Counted from the stretch's first letter, positions 11,771 to 26,490 are shown. The stretch is 64,000 bases of DNA from Solea solea (GCF_958295425.1 NC_081143.1:14394891-14458890), one strand, 5' to 3'. Notes: a model not told the origin generated them from the sequence alone. Program-made: numbers and translations.

Positions 11771-13746
11771 CTGGTTCCTCTTTGTATCATTGACCTTTGC
11801 ACAGAGCAGAGCTGGTGACAATGTCACACACAGCACAATAACAGTAACTTCCCACTCTCAGATATGAACTCAAATAAAACCGTGATTGGGATCTTAATCA
11901 TGCGCACGTGTGCGCACACACACACACACACGCACACGCGTGCACGCACGAACAAACACACACCACGCCCCTTGGTTGTTCAGCAAATGAATCAAGCCAA
12001 TGTTCAATACGCTGTTGGCATATATTAATAGAGCCATAGAAAAGGCAGCCTGAGAAAAATGAGCAGACTGGTTATGGTTTTGTCTGGCTCTAGCGCCGAG
12101 GTTAATGACCTTCTTTGGCAGAGCAGCACACTCTTCCACTTGAGTATTTCCCCGATAATTCAGTGAATATTTCTATTTTCTACTTTGCTTATACATTATT
12201 AAATACAATATTCTACTCAAAACTGGATGTTCTTGATCTACTACTTTGGTTTTGTTCAGTTTTAATTGGAACTAATTTGTTCAGTTTTAACTTAGAGAGA
12301 AGAGAAACCCAGTATTTTACACAATGGGCAAACATTATAGTTAACAGGAGGAATTGCAGAAATGCAGCATCTGCCTCAACCGGTTGGGGTGATAGGAAAA
12401 ATGGGGGACAGAAGAGAGGTGGGTGAGAGAAAGGGAAAGAGGTAGGTGAGTTAGAGACAGGAGCTATACAGGATATACAACAGTTGTATCAAGTTATAGG
12501 TTTAGACAGGACATTTCTGAAATAGTTATGACATGTTTATATTACTATAATATCATTTATACAAGCAGTTACATAGGTTGTTGAAAATAAATTATACTGA
12601 TATCAGTTTTAGTCATAGCATAATAATGATTACAATAATACTACTGCTAATGATAATAGTAATTATTATTTTAAACTGGAACTGGATCCTGCAGCCTGCC
12701 AGATGAGGACCGAAAGAGAGAGAGGACAGGAAGGAAAGGCACAAACTAGGGAAAGAAAGAACAAGGTTACATGGCACAGTCACGGCATGTCATATATTTT
12801 TATTTTCACAGCATGTGAAGCTGGAAATTCAGTAAACCGACATGTGAGCTACTACTCATACCACAGTCTGCATCCAACCATTTCTGTGGCCATACAAAAA
12901 CACTGTCTGTAAGACAAGCACACCCACATGACACAGCAGTTGGTACATAAAATATAATGTGTGTTGCTTTGGTTCGATTGAGTTATGACACTGAGAAACA
13001 AGGGGGAGGTGTTTTTATCCTAAATTCACCTCTCCACTGCCTGATTGGGACTCTCATTTGTTGCATACAGCAGATGTAGAGGTAATGGAAAAAGCTGTAG
13101 AAAAAATTCCCCGAGGATTCTCAGGATTCGCCTCCGTGGAGTAAGTGTGCTGACTGACTGGATGCATCAGCTTAAATGTTTCCACCATCGTCCTCGTCCA
13201 TCACTGACCCGTTTTTAACCTCTGTATGTCTGTCTCACCCTGCCTTTGGTTTTGGGGAACATTGATTCCTGTGCTGCTGACTCACTGTGGACGCCCTACC
13301 ACCACCACAGTGACGTAGGTCGCTATAATATCACACACACTCCCACTCGCCTAGACACAGACTCACTAGCTGCAGTCTGATCACCACTGTGCATTCTCCT
13401 TCAACGCCTCTCTGTTATCCATCTGACATCACAGGTCACAGACGTGCCGAGGAAAACTGTGCTTCCCGGACAAATGTAGTGCATAACCTTTAAATACACA
13501 CAAATGTCTATTACATTAACACCCTTGTCAAATGATTCAGCCGATTAAGCCCCCATCAGCACCACATCAGCTCTGTATTTCTCAGTTTGGCAAGTGTCTG
13601 GATCGTGTGTCGCCAGGCGACATTTCTGCCCTGCACACAGGAAGTGATTTGTTTGGTCAAGACAGATTGAGACAAGACAACATTGCGCTAGTAAAGTAAG
13701 ACGACTGCCAAGAGGTTTCAATATGTTTGTTCAAAAAAATATTATT

Positions 13747-14175
13747 GTTTTCCATTAGGAATAGTACCAAAATAACCGGCCCCCACCTGTCCATTCTTCA
13801 GTACCCTTCCCTTTCAGGTTCCAGAGTAATGGTATGGTATGGTACGGGTGGAGCGAGACTGACTCCAACAGTCAGCTGATTGGGCGTTAGAAACCAGTGT
13901 TTCTTCAATGCTCAGTCTAAAGCTTGAAGTCTTGTTGAGACAAACAGCCACAAACCGAGCAGGAAAAAAGAGCTGCTGTCCTCTATTGTTGTTGTTTTTG
14001 TTGTTGCGTTCAATGACGTTGTCCGTTGCCGGCGCACCAGCACAACATCGTGCTATGTATCTCACTGACGCAGCCATTGAGCACAGAACACGCCCCGCCT
14101 ACCAAGTAAAAGTACTGTTCTCAGTTGAACACAAGCCTGATCGAGGGCTTTACCGTTCAAAACCATGGTAGAAAC
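13747..14175. mobile_element. Putative non-autonomous DNA element (GTTTTCCATT...GGTAGAAAC ends)
   Basis: The left end reads gttttccattaggaatagta and the right end aaaccatggtagaaac, which are imperfect inverted copies. Between them are a ggttccagagtaatggt string, a ggtatggtatggtacggg string and a GC-rich right half. This layout resembles abundant ~0.4 kb teleost MITE-like repeats with a GGTACC-type signature. The 87-codon frames inside are chance ORFs. Exact ends are uncertain. Confidence 0.4.
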
Positions 14176-14189
14176 ACGTCATAACTGGC

Positions 14190-14280
14190 TGACCTTTACC
14201 CTAACCTAAACCCAAAGCTAACAGTTACCCTTAAACCAGGTCTTAACCCTGAAAAAGCAGTTTAAAAATGTGACAGAAAA
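14190..14280 (-). repeat. Family B dispersed repeat, partial copy B3
   Basis: The + strand reads ctgacctttaccctaaccta, then cttaaaccaggtcttaaccc and agcagtttaaaaatgtga. These are the reverse complement of the B blocks ggttaagacctggtttta and the preceding 'taaag...' segment. No flanking TG tract is present here. Confidence 0.6.
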
Positions 14281-17200
14281 CACTAAGAATCGCATGAAAA
14301 CTCTCTTAAGTTTAGTCTACTGCTCAAAAAACCCAGACCTTCAGCAGTTTCACAGGATAAACACTTCTTTCCTCTGCCCCAATGCTGCAGCTGTATACAC
14401 ACAATCACTCCCTCAGTCAAGTCTGATAGTTTTGCTTGACAGAGTCCATTTTCAGATGAAGGACGCAGCATACAAATACACTCTTGTATTGTTTCTGTTC
14501 AAAAAGACCAGAGGCAGAATGATAACATCAACAAGAAGAAACAACGTACGCACTGCAGCTTTAATGTTCAGGGACACTAGATCCCAGTCCAGTACTGTGT
14601 ATCGTCTAATCTGCACATACTTCGTCCCTGATGACTACAAACTCCTGATCAAATATCGTTTCATTTGGTTTGACTTTGTGTTTTGGCTTTGTCCCTCGCT
14701 GATAAATTATGATTCTAGCTCCATTACTTTAATTTCCTGGAACAAAATATCAAGTAATCTTCAGTCTTTAAAATGATTTGCTGAGCTTGGCCCCCGTGCA
14801 TATGTGAATAGATACATGTATCAAATTTGTCTGGAAATACAGAAGCATTTGGCATGACCGGTCTGTGAGCATGTGAGTGGGATCCTCTGTTCATTTTGCA
14901 TGTGTGTAACTGCAGTGCATTAATGCCTGCACACGTACAGCATGTATGTGTGTGTGTGTGATGGCAGGCTAATGTGTGGTTTACATTAGTTCTGTTTGAT
15001 GTGTCCATCAGAGGTCTCTCATCCTACTTCAACAGTACCATTTGATCTGCACCAATCTGGTCCTGATCACTCTGCCTTTGTTTACTTTCAAAGACACTTT
15101 TCATTTCTCGATGTTTCTCTGAACCCCACTCTGCTTGTCCCTCTACTTTGTGTGTGTGTGTGTGTGTAGGTTTGACTGCCTTTTCTCCTCTGTGCAGATG
15201 TATGTCAGATTGAAATTGCCAAAAATTCAAAGGTATTCTCCTGTCTTCACAGCTGTCCCGTGCTCTGCGTCTCATTCCCTTTCCAAGAATTTTCTTTTCA
15301 TTATATGTGAGAAAAACATCACTTCTGCTGCGGACATTTTTGGTCCTGATTGCGGTAACGTTTTGAAGGCAAACACTCGCTTGAGTTTGACTCCAAGTGT
15401 GTGGGCTACATGCTTTCATCTCCCTTGCTTTGTAGGGCAAGAATGAGTCCACATGAGTCTCACTCCCACTGTCTGCCGTCTCTCCATAGAGGGTGGACAA
15501 TGTCCACGTCTGTTTGTGTCTACCTCTGAGTCCCGTGGTCAAATGTGCTTGAATAAAAGAGTGGAGTTGGTGATTGATGTTACAAAATTCATCACAAACA
15601 AGCATCACCGGGGGCGACTCACAGTGACGGCGCCTGCTGATTTGTGTCGGTGCCAAATGTTGGTTGGTGTTTTAAAACAAAAAGAAACTGCACACTCACC
15701 TGCACCTGCAGCCAAGTACCTGTTGGACAGCTGTCAATCAAATGCTGACCATACATATCATGTTTATGAACTATTTTTAGTATGAATTTAATCATGAACC
15801 CTTCAGGAAAATGTTTACAGACATAATAAAAAGTAAGAAATAGTATCATTTTCTCACATACCTGCATTTCTGTACAGATATCACTGATATTAATTTACGT
15901 GCAAAGGCAGATAAGACAAAAATACATTCACCAGTCACTTCATCGGCGTCCGGTGAGATTATCCGCTTTAAGGTTTGACGTGTACGTTCAGAGTTGGTCT
16001 TGTTGCCCTCCTCCTCTGACCTCTGGCATCAGAAAGGCATTTTCGCCCGGAGAACTTGCTGTCACTGGATGTTTCCTCTCCGGACCCTTCTCTGTAAACC
16101 CTGGAGATGGCTGTGAGTGAGAATCTAAGCGGATCAGCAGTTTCTGAAATATTCAGAGCCAGCTCATCTGGCACAAACAATCGTGCCACGTTGAAAAGTC
16201 ACTTAAATCAACTTTTTTTTTATTTTGTTTTCCCCATTCCTCCACTTCAGTTGTTGCCACGAGGCTGATTAGATAGCGAGTAACTGAACAGGTGTAACTA
16301 ATGAGTTACAGTGCCAGTCAGTGTAAACAAGCAATCCGTTTAGAGAATTAATAACATTCCAATAATGCAACTATACTCGGTTTCTTAATATGGACTCATT
16401 TTCCTTCTGTTCCCTCAACACGGGAGTCAGTTTGGTTTGTGTACTGAAGTTTAAGTCGAGCTCCATTTGAATTTATTTAGTTTTTCCAGCTGTCAATAGA
16501 ATTTCTCCATAAAATGCGTCCTGTCAGGGACCGGATCCACTTCCAGGCCTCTGAGCACCTGCGGGTTCCCCACAAAGACCTGACGTGAATGATCTTTTTT
16601 TTTCCACTTTGCTCTTTCAAGCACATCTCTTTATCTTCCTTAAATCCCATCTCCCGATCCCCCCCCCCCCTCCCTCTGAGAGATTCGCATGTGAGGTTTA
16701 CATGTCTGAGAGCCATTTATACTGAGAGCTGCAGACACAAAGTGAAATTCCTCTTCTCTTCACAGAGTAATTCAACACTCCTGATCATTTATCTTCCAGC
16801 AACGCCTTTCTTACTCCATCCGACTTTATCTGGATGCTTCGCGTCTCAAACCCGGGACATATGGAACAGAAAAGAAGGGAGAAATGGAGCACAGATATGA
16901 AGTGTATGAGTAAACATAGTGTTTTAACTGAGAGAACAAATTGCGAAAGAGTGACACTGAGCAGTGTTTACATAGTCATAATCATGCAGGCATGTTCGGA
17001 GGCTCATACACAACGTAGGCTGCTGACATGAACATGTACACATAACAGACTCTTCTCTGTTTGCCCCTGATTACTTGTGTTGGCACCATGGCAACCATAT
17101 AGGGCTTAATTGATGTTTACATGGGTGGGTGACGTCTGTCATGACCTCAGGTTTGGGGGTCAGTGATTAATCTGTTGCCACAGTGATGCATGTGTGTGTG

Positions 17201-18324
17201 AGCGAACACATTTCTTTATTGAACCTGATTCTGTGACTATTTAAATCTCGGGGTTTTGTGAGCATGACGAAAATCTTACTTTACAGCCTTTACAGTCAAA
17301 CTCTTTCCATCTGTGACTGCATCTCTGTGGTACGAATTAAGCAATGAGTGCGTAATTAGGTAATTCTTCTGGGTCTGACTTCTGCACTCTTAGATGTTTA
17401 AAACATCCATGTCAATCATTCCACCATATTTCTGTAATGGAAACCACAGGCTGGAGGAGCGACTGCTGATTAGACTGGATATAATTGGGTCACCGGAGTT
17501 TGAGATAATGAAAGTCAGCATTGCTCCACTGTCGCCCCGTGTATTCATGATCCTCGGAGACTGAAACAGACCTGTTAAAGTTTATTAGAGTGAACAGGCT
17601 TCCCAAGTCCACGGCACAATGAGCCTGGGAGAAAATCCCACAGAGACCATAAACACAACAATAACGGCCCATTGTCTTTATGAGTGCAGGGATGGACGGA
17701 TGACAGGATGGACGGATGAATGAGTGGTCTGTTTTTCTGCTTTTCTTGTGCATGGACAGATTTTTGTACTATAAAGATTCATCTTTGCAGTTTTTAGCTG
17801 CTGATGTTTCAGACACAGAGTAATGCTGCATGGTTGTTGCTTAGTAACTTGACGTTACCATGCTGATGGTGACACAATAGTTATCACTTATAATAATCTC
17901 TAAGATTATTTTGATAGTACATCAACTCATACAGTAACAGGGTGTCAAAGCCAGAGTGAGTCTGCATAGCCTGCATTGACATTATGTTACTTCTGGTTTG
18001 GAGTCCGTGCCACAAAAAGAAGGACAACATCCTACTTTACAGCATAGTTTACATCAGTCTATTAAAAGACATTTCTGCTTTACACCATTGTTGTTTTCAT
18101 AACTTTCTGAAACTAAGCAAATGCACTGTTTTTAATAGAATGTACACACCCAGTCTGGACACAGATATCTGAAAATGCAATTTTTACATTAAAATTTTGT
18201 CGTATGGATGTAGTAGCTGCTCAAGCTGGTGTGTTCGTCCGTAAAGTAAACGGGTCCAAAATAATTTCAGCATATTCATCCCTCGTTCGAACGTTTTTTT
18301 TTTTTATTGAATCAAAAGCTCCTA
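14281..18324. other. Gene-free stretch
   Basis: Includes the longest chance ORFs upstream of slit2 (168 codons at 14270-14776 +, 210 codons at 15024-15656 -). Neither shows a domain, a signal peptide or codon structure I recognise, and the minus one reads through an (AC)n tract. TG tracts lie near 14948-14960 and 15150-15168. A+T-rich blocks near 16230-16400 and 17335-17665 are possible noncoding regulatory DNA. Confidence 0.5.
17335..17665. promoter_or_regulatory. Candidate conserved noncoding element
   Basis: This ~330 bp block lacks simple repeats. It contains homeodomain-like cores (gcgtaattaggtaattc, gctgattagactgg, gatataattgg) and a gcacaatgagcctgggag tract flanked by ccattgtctttatg (SOX-like ATTGT). 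Its composition differs from the microsatellite-rich surroundings. Conservation is inferred, not tested. Confidence 0.22.
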
Positions 18325-18329
18325 AACCA

Positions 18330-18415
18330 GGGGCTCCCAACCTTTTTGACTACAAGGACTGGACGTTGGTTGTTTTTTTTTTTTTTTTGACAGACCTGTG
18401 GGGAGAAGGGATGCT
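18330..18415 (+). mobile_element. Possible hAT/Charlie-type terminus
   Basis: The string ccaggggctcccaacctttt resembles the CAGGGGT(C/T)CCCAACC-like termini of hAT-Charlie elements, and is followed by tgactacaaggactgg. The other end of the element was not found, and the sequence is interrupted by a poly-T run, so this is at best a fragment. Confidence 0.35.
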
Positions 18416-21240
<2,825 letters not shown>

Positions 21241-21504
21241 GCACAGACTCACTAGAGAATGGATGTCTGACCCAAGCCCCATCAGGCCCCGACAAGATCT
21301 GTGAGGTTGGGACAAAAATCCAAAAACATCCAACAGATTTTGGTCTGGTTTAGAACCTCAAACCGTATCCGAACCCCTTATTTATTTTGCCCGCACTTGA
21401 TCCAAACCTGGCATACATTTTTTTTTTTGTTGGATCCAGAAAAAAATTATAATAAGCTAACACATTCCTATACTACGACGGAGTTTTAGGGCCAAACTGA
21501 ACAG

Positions 21505-22066
21505 AATTTTTTTTTTTAATCTTTCGAGAATAAAGTTGTGATTTTAAGAGAATAAAGTTGTAATATTATGTGAATAAAGTCGTAATATTACAAGAAAAAA
21601 GTCATAAGTTTAAAAGAATAATTGTAACATTTTGAGATTCTTTTCATTATCTAATGTATTATTATTAATAAATAGCAACAGAACACAGATGTAACCAACG
21701 ATAGTCTGCAGTCGGCCACTAGCAGCCATTTCCTCCTCCAGTCCACAAAAGAGATGATTTTCTCCAAGTCTGTGTGATTCTTTCTTTCAAACAGACTCAG
21801 TTTCTTGCTCAATCTTTTCAAAGTCCTGATGCTAAAGATAATGTGGTGCTGATGTGCCAAAAATATTAAGTATTTCTTTATTTGTGAAGCCCTGATCAAA
21901 ATGTAACTTCATGAAATGCTCCACATTGCTTATCTTGACGCAGGGTGCAGCTGACCGTCTGAGATTTTGCTTGAATAATAATTTTGACTTTATTCTCATA
22001 ATATTATGACTTTATTCTCATAATATTATTACTTTATTCTCGAAAGATTTAAAAAAAACTGTCACG
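21505..22066. mobile_element. Degenerate DNA transposon with motif-rich terminal inverted repeats
   Basis: The left end (about 21505-21535, poly-T then aatctttcgagaataaagt) and right end (about 22031-22062, actttattctcgaaagattt then poly-A) are inverted copies. Each end carries tandem degenerate copies of gaataaagtcgtaatatta: four to five on the left and about three, inverted, on the right. The interior holds a minus-strand transposase remnant (21738-21933). Elements with this AATAAAGT-CGTAATATTA signature are, to my recollection, common in fish genomes. The copy is about 560 bp and cannot be autonomous. Confidence 0.75.
21738..21933 (-). pseudogene. Transposase N-terminal remnant, frameshifted
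   Basis: On the minus strand, 21933-21858 reads VEHFMKLHFDQGFTNKEIL followed by NIF. A +/-1 frame change near 21858 (in an A/T run) then continues in the frame of 21854-21738 with HQHHIIFSIRTLKRLSKKLS and LFERKNHTDLEKIISF. The helix-turn-helix-like layout (GFTNKEIL...I..RTLKR...L..RKN..DLE...F) is one I associate with fish integrase-core (DDE) transposases, upstream of their catalytic region. No catalytic part is present. The family name is uncertain. It lies within the inverted repeats at 21505-22066, which supports a transposon origin. Confidence 0.6.
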
Positions 22067-22764
22067 TAGGTGGTTGTAGCCTTTATTTATGGTGAAGGGA
22101 ACATTGATCCACTTTCTGTGCTAGATGTTTCTCTCTCTCTGTGTAAGTGTGTGTGCGTGTGTGTGTAAATGTGTGGTACCTTTTTACCTCTCTTCTTCAA
22201 AGTCTTCAAACTTTTTTGCTTTCGTCCTCTCATGGAGCGAACGATATAACGATTTCTTTCATTTCCATTCTTTGCCAACTGTGCACTTCCTGTCCAGCCC
22301 CAGTGTGCGTCACTGAGGAAATAGGTCAATAGGTCACATCATACAAGCTCAGTGGGAACTCCATTTCCCATCATCCACTTCACACTGAGCTGAACCTGTC
22401 CTCACGCTGTGTTGGGATGAAATCTACGGCGCGAGAGATGAGACCTGACAGATGGAGAAGGAGACACGAAGAGAGACATGGATGTGGTGAGCGATGAAGT
22501 GGGATGAAAGAGGGGAGAGACGTTGGACGGGAAAGACTGTCGAGGAAGGGAGGGATTGGAAGGTGCTTTCCCAATGCTAGTCTTGAATTCACTTTTTGAA
22601 AAACATGTGGTCTGGATTTGTTTTGAGAAGAAAGACGGACAAGACCACACTGTAGCGCTTTTACACAGAGACACGTTACAAACGCATGCACGCATTCACA
22701 CAGCAAAGACGCGTCCTTTATCTAAAGGAGGCTGTGAGGACAAATTTAGATTCAAACCTATGTC
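22067..22764. other. Gene-free stretch
   Basis: A short TG/CT-rich tract lies near 22129-22165. The 82-108 codon frames on either strand between 22380 and 22771 have no recognisable domain. Nothing else is supported. Confidence 0.5.
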
Positions 22765-22960
22765 GTTGTAAGGATGTTTTGACTTTGAACTTTTCGGCCG
22801 GTCCTCACAACTTTAAAAGGCCTTTTATGGTTAAGACTAGGTTTTAGGATTAGAATTGGGTTATGGTTTTAAGTATTTAGTTGTGATGGGTAAGGTTAAG
22901 GTAAGCAGTTAGGGTATATCACTAAGGATCCTACGTGTGTGTGTGTGTACATGTCATGGA
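22765..22960 (+). repeat. Family B dispersed repeat, copy B4 (first of three in series)
   Basis: B blocks in order: aaggatgttttgactttga, ggccggtcctcacaacttt, aaaaggccttttatggttaa, gactaggttttaggattaga, tatttagttgtgatgggtaa, ending gatcctacgtgtgtgtgtgt. The next B copy starts after the TG tract. Confidence 0.8.
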
Positions 22961-22964
22961 CCAA

Positions 22965-23095
22965 TTGTCAAACAACTCTTTGTGAGGATATTTTGACCTT
23001 GTGAGGACATGCTGGCTGGTCCACACAACTTTAATGGACTTTTTTGATGATTAAGGGGTTAGGCATTTAGTGTGTGTCCACATAAAGAATGCAAA
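22965..23095 (+). repeat. Family B dispersed repeat, shortened copy B5 (second in series)
   Basis: Starts at aactctttgtgaggatattt, then ttgtgaggacatgctggctg, gtccacacaactttaatgga, and ggttaggcatttagtgtgtg. The GGTTAG-rich middle is deleted relative to B4 and B6. Confidence 0.75.
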
Positions 23096-23102
23096 ACCAG
23101 CA

Positions 23103-23375
23103 TTTGTGTTTGTTCTTGTATTTGTCGCTTTGTGAGGACCAAAAAAATCATATCAACCACACGGACTGAGGACATTTTGGCCAAGTGAGGACATTTTAGC
23201 TGGTCCTCACATCTGTAAAGGGCTTTTTGGGGGTTAAGACCTGGTTTTAAGTTTAGGCATTTAGATGTGATGGCTAAGGTTAGGTTAAAGGTTAGGGTTA
23301 AACACCACAGTTGTGGTGGTTAGGGTAAGGGACTAGGGAAGGCATTATGTCTGTGAGTGTGTGTGTGTGTGACAG
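23103..23375 (+). repeat. Family B dispersed repeat, full-length copy B6 (third in series)
   Basis: The most complete B copy with B9. It reads tgttcttgtatttgtcgctt, tgtgaggaccaaaaaaatc, gtgaggacattttagctggt, cctcacatctgtaaagggct, ttaagacctggttttaagtt, a GGTTAG-like run, gactagggaaggcattatgt, then (TG)n. Confidence 0.85.
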
Positions 23376-25810
23376 CATGACATAGCTTCACAAACAAAGT
23401 GTGAGTGTGGTTCAAAATAGTGTCTGTTCAAAATCTGGGACAAACGGAGAAAAAAAAGCAAAAGAAACAAAAACAATGTGTTTTCACTTTATCCGCCAAT
23501 CGGCTGTTTCCTTTAATGAGGCTGTCAGGTAAAGCCCCATGATAGGTGGAGACATGGCTATTTGGGAAGGCTAATTGGTTAATGGTGCTTTTCCCAGATC
23601 TTTCATCACCCCCATTCCTCATCTGGTTTCAGTTGAGAAATAAACCACTGCCTCAACTTCTCACCTCATTCCCTCTACTTCTTATTCTCTCTCTCTCTGT
23701 ATTTCTTTGTTTGTTTTGCTCTGCTATCTTTCCTCTCTATTTTCCATTGTTTTGCTTGCGTAAAGAAAAGGGAAAACCCAAACGTTGTGGTGATCATGAT
23801 GAGAAAATGATGTGAGGTTTCATTAAAAAACACAAAAACCCCCGTTGCTCATATAAATGTGCTATTGTACCCCATAATAAATACATTTATTAAATAGTGA
23901 GAACCTCATGTTTGGAGCACTTTGTTGGCAAGTGACATATTTAAGGTCGTGATGGCTGATAATAATCGGTTGATGTTGGATCATCAGCCTGCTTACATTT
24001 GTCAAGCCGAGATGAATTCAGTTATTACTTCAAGTCAATTATTGTTATTATTATTAATACTTTTCTAACCCTAACCCTTTATATTATCTTGTACATATTA
24101 TGTCTGCTTCTGTTGCACATGTCTGACATTCTTTAACCTGCCCTGAAACCATCCAGCAGACTGGTGAGAGGCTGCGATGACTGACGATTACTGTATGGAT
24201 TAATGCGAAGGAGGAGATTTAAAAAAAAAAAAAAAATGGTTTGCAGTATCTGCATGTCAGGCAGTTCTTCAGCAGCTTTCTCCATCTGCCCAGCAAATCA
24301 AGTGTGTTTGTCCTTTTGCTTCACTGATGGTGGTACAACCCACCAGCATTTGGTCAGCCATAGACTTTTCTATTTATATATAGTTTAGCTGCATGATATG
24401 GTTGAAAAAAATCAAATTGCGATATTTTTTTTGGACATATTTTCCAATTTTGATACTTATTCTTGCATTTTACGTGTAAATGGTCTGTATTTATATTGTG
24501 TTTTGATGCTTTACACTCCAGTTTTTGCCATTCACTCACACATTCATACAGAACTACTGTATTTCTCACTCTCGCATACGAACAACCTTCCAGTTAAAAG
24601 ATGACTGATTGGGGCGTGGCAGGGGCAGCAATAATACTTTATCCCAAGCTTGGCGCTATTGTCTTTTAATGCTGTATGTAGGCAGTCGTTGCTGCGTAAC
24701 ACACAACAGTTGTTGCACTGTGTACTGAGATTTTTAAGAAATGTCAGTACACAGGCCGAAGTCAAACTCTGCGCATGTCCACCACTGATCCACCGTCTTC
24801 CTGTCGTAACTGTCATTTGTGCAGCACTGCAGAATTTCACCAGGTAAAACATAACACGATGACATCCTCTGTAGCAAACACACCTCATTTCCCAAAGTCA
24901 GTCAGGTTGGCAATGACATCAGATTTCACTGTGACTGAACAACAGCGCGTCACCACTGCCTCGTTGTTTTAGTTGAAGGCTAATGTACGATGTTTAAAAT
25001 GTAAAGAAATAAATCTACCTACCTCTGTTCTTACGTCCGTCTCACTGCCGTCAAATGAACGATGTCCAAGTGAATTAGCTTGTCCATGTAGACGTCATAT
25101 TCTTTGCCATTTGTACACATACAAGCTCTTACAGTCAACACTATAAAGAAAGGAGTGGTAATGAAAAGTAAGAAATAGGTACCGTTGCATTTGTGTAAGA
25201 AATATTTAGCAAAACTAAAGACAATAAAATAACTGGGACTTGTACTACAGCGTTATTGGACCTGGGAATGAATGCTGATGGTACCCTTTCACACTGAAGA
25301 TGAAAGCCAGATGTACGTGGGTGTTGGTGGATGTTTTTTTTTGTTTAATATGAAAAGAACCAAACGTGTTCCAGTTGTGCAAGCAGTACTGAGTAAAATG
25401 CTGTTTAAGTTATCTCTGAAACCACAATGGACTTCTACATTTCATTCATTCAAATCAATCTCAACTAAAGGTGAAAGCTCAAAGAACCTGTGATTCTGCG
25501 GGTGATATTTGGAAGCATTGGGAGGATGACTCACTGCAAGAACATGACTCTAAATCCCACGAGGAGCAATAAGCAAAGGAGAGAAGATGAAAACTTGGCA
25601 GGGTTTGTTTTGAGATTTTTGATGAATAAAGACGATGAGACATGGGGTATTCTCTGGAGTCCTGTGAGGACACTGACGTTTGTATTTTATTAATTTGTAT
25701 TATACGTTATTTGTATCATATCATAACAGAGTCTCACCCTGAAAAGCAATTTCTGCCAGAGACCAGGAATGTTAGGAGGGGAAATTTTCATAAAATCTAT
25801 CAGAAAACCA
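23376..25810. other. Gene-free stretch
   Basis: No exon supported. It contains a pyrimidine-rich segment (23625-23755), a poly-A run at 24221-24236, the SINE tail fragment at 24515-24562 and A+T-rich intergenic sequence. Short ORFs are not recognisable. Confidence 0.5.
24515..24562 (-). repeat. Tail fragment of the tRNA-derived SINE
   Basis: The + strand reads tccagtttttgccattcact then cacacattcatacag. This matches the 3' part of the better copy at 33600-33830 (cagtttttgccattcact... cacacattcataacag). Only the tail is present. Confidence 0.5.
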
Positions 25811-26262
25811 TAACCATTTAAAACGGAGCACTTTAAACCACGTTTGCACAAGTGCACTTTATGGTTATTACGGTAATTTCACCCGTGCTGTGAGGATCAG
25901 CCTCTTTGTCGCCAGAGAGGAGAGAATGGGGAAAACACCTGTGCATAGTTTCCATTTTTTTGGCCTGTTTTTGCACATTGAGAGACAAAGGAACACTGAG
26001 TGACTGTGTTTTTGTTATTCAAATTTCAAATTTAACATGCAAAATCTGTTGTTCATGTACAACTGCAGTATTTTTTTTTCAATTTAAATTGTTAAAATAG
26101 TATTTGAACATGCAGTAAATTGTAAATAACTGCCAGATATGGGAGGTTATTCTGGAAAAATGGGCAAAAGCACTTAGTTACAGGACAATCTCTGGCCCTT
26201 TTGTATGGTTCATAATTTGAGGGTTAGGTGTTGCTTGTAATCAACTTAATAAACAATACCTC
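25811..26262 (+). repeat. Dispersed repeat E, copy E1 (inverted partner at 51981-52529)
   Basis: Shares a long collinear match with the reverse complement of 51981-52529. Shared blocks are cacgtttgcacaag/gcactttatg, gaaaacacctgtgcat, tttttggcctgtttttgcac plus attga, gcagtaaattgtaaataact, and ggttattctggaaaaatggg then caaaagcactta, extending to a gagg-ttaggtgtt block at the right end. No ORF with recognisable function. It is a repeat family in this genome of unknown class. Confidence 0.85.
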
Positions 26263-26289
26263 CCTGGAATTTTAAAGGGGCATAAAAGT

Positions 26290-26490
26290 AACTCAAGCAG
26301 AAAAGCCTATAAGTTGGCATGTTTGTGTCCCTTTTTGGTGTCATTAATCATAATTGTGTGGTGGAGCCTCTCAGCTGTGAATATTCATAAGCAGCCATAA
26401 GTGGTTATGAATGTGTTAAAAGTGATTTTCAATGGCCACATTATGAATCATGCATGGCTAAGGAGCCCATTCAGAAGCATCTGTTGCCTG
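26290..26490. promoter_or_regulatory. Candidate conserved noncoding element
   Basis: This ~200 bp repeat-free block is rich in homeodomain and POU/forkhead-like motifs: gtcattaatcataattg, gctgtgaatattcataag, ggttatgaatgtg, cacattatgaatcatgc. The dense TGAATATTCAT/ATGAAT-type motifs resemble developmental enhancers near guidance genes. The call is inference from composition only. Confidence 0.28.

Larger units (their letters stand above)
10746..13746. other. Gene-free stretch
   Basis: No exon supported. It holds an 18-base poly-C run at 11500-11517, an AC/GC-alternating tract near 11908-11945, a very A+T-rich zone at about 12480-12690, and blocks near 11200-11430 and 11650-11770 with composition typical of vertebrate noncoding regulatory DNA. 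Short ORFs have no recognisable homology. Confidence 0.5.

Noticed and set aside
14270..14776. 168-codon plus-strand ORF
   Set aside because: No recognisable domain, no family resemblance, unsupported start context, and part of it overlaps repeat B3. ORFs of this size occur by chance in 64 kb.
15024..15656. 210-codon minus-strand ORF, the second longest in the window
   Set aside because: Reads through an (AC)n tract as Thr-His repeats, shows no domain, and has overlapping ORFs on the other strand with equal claim.
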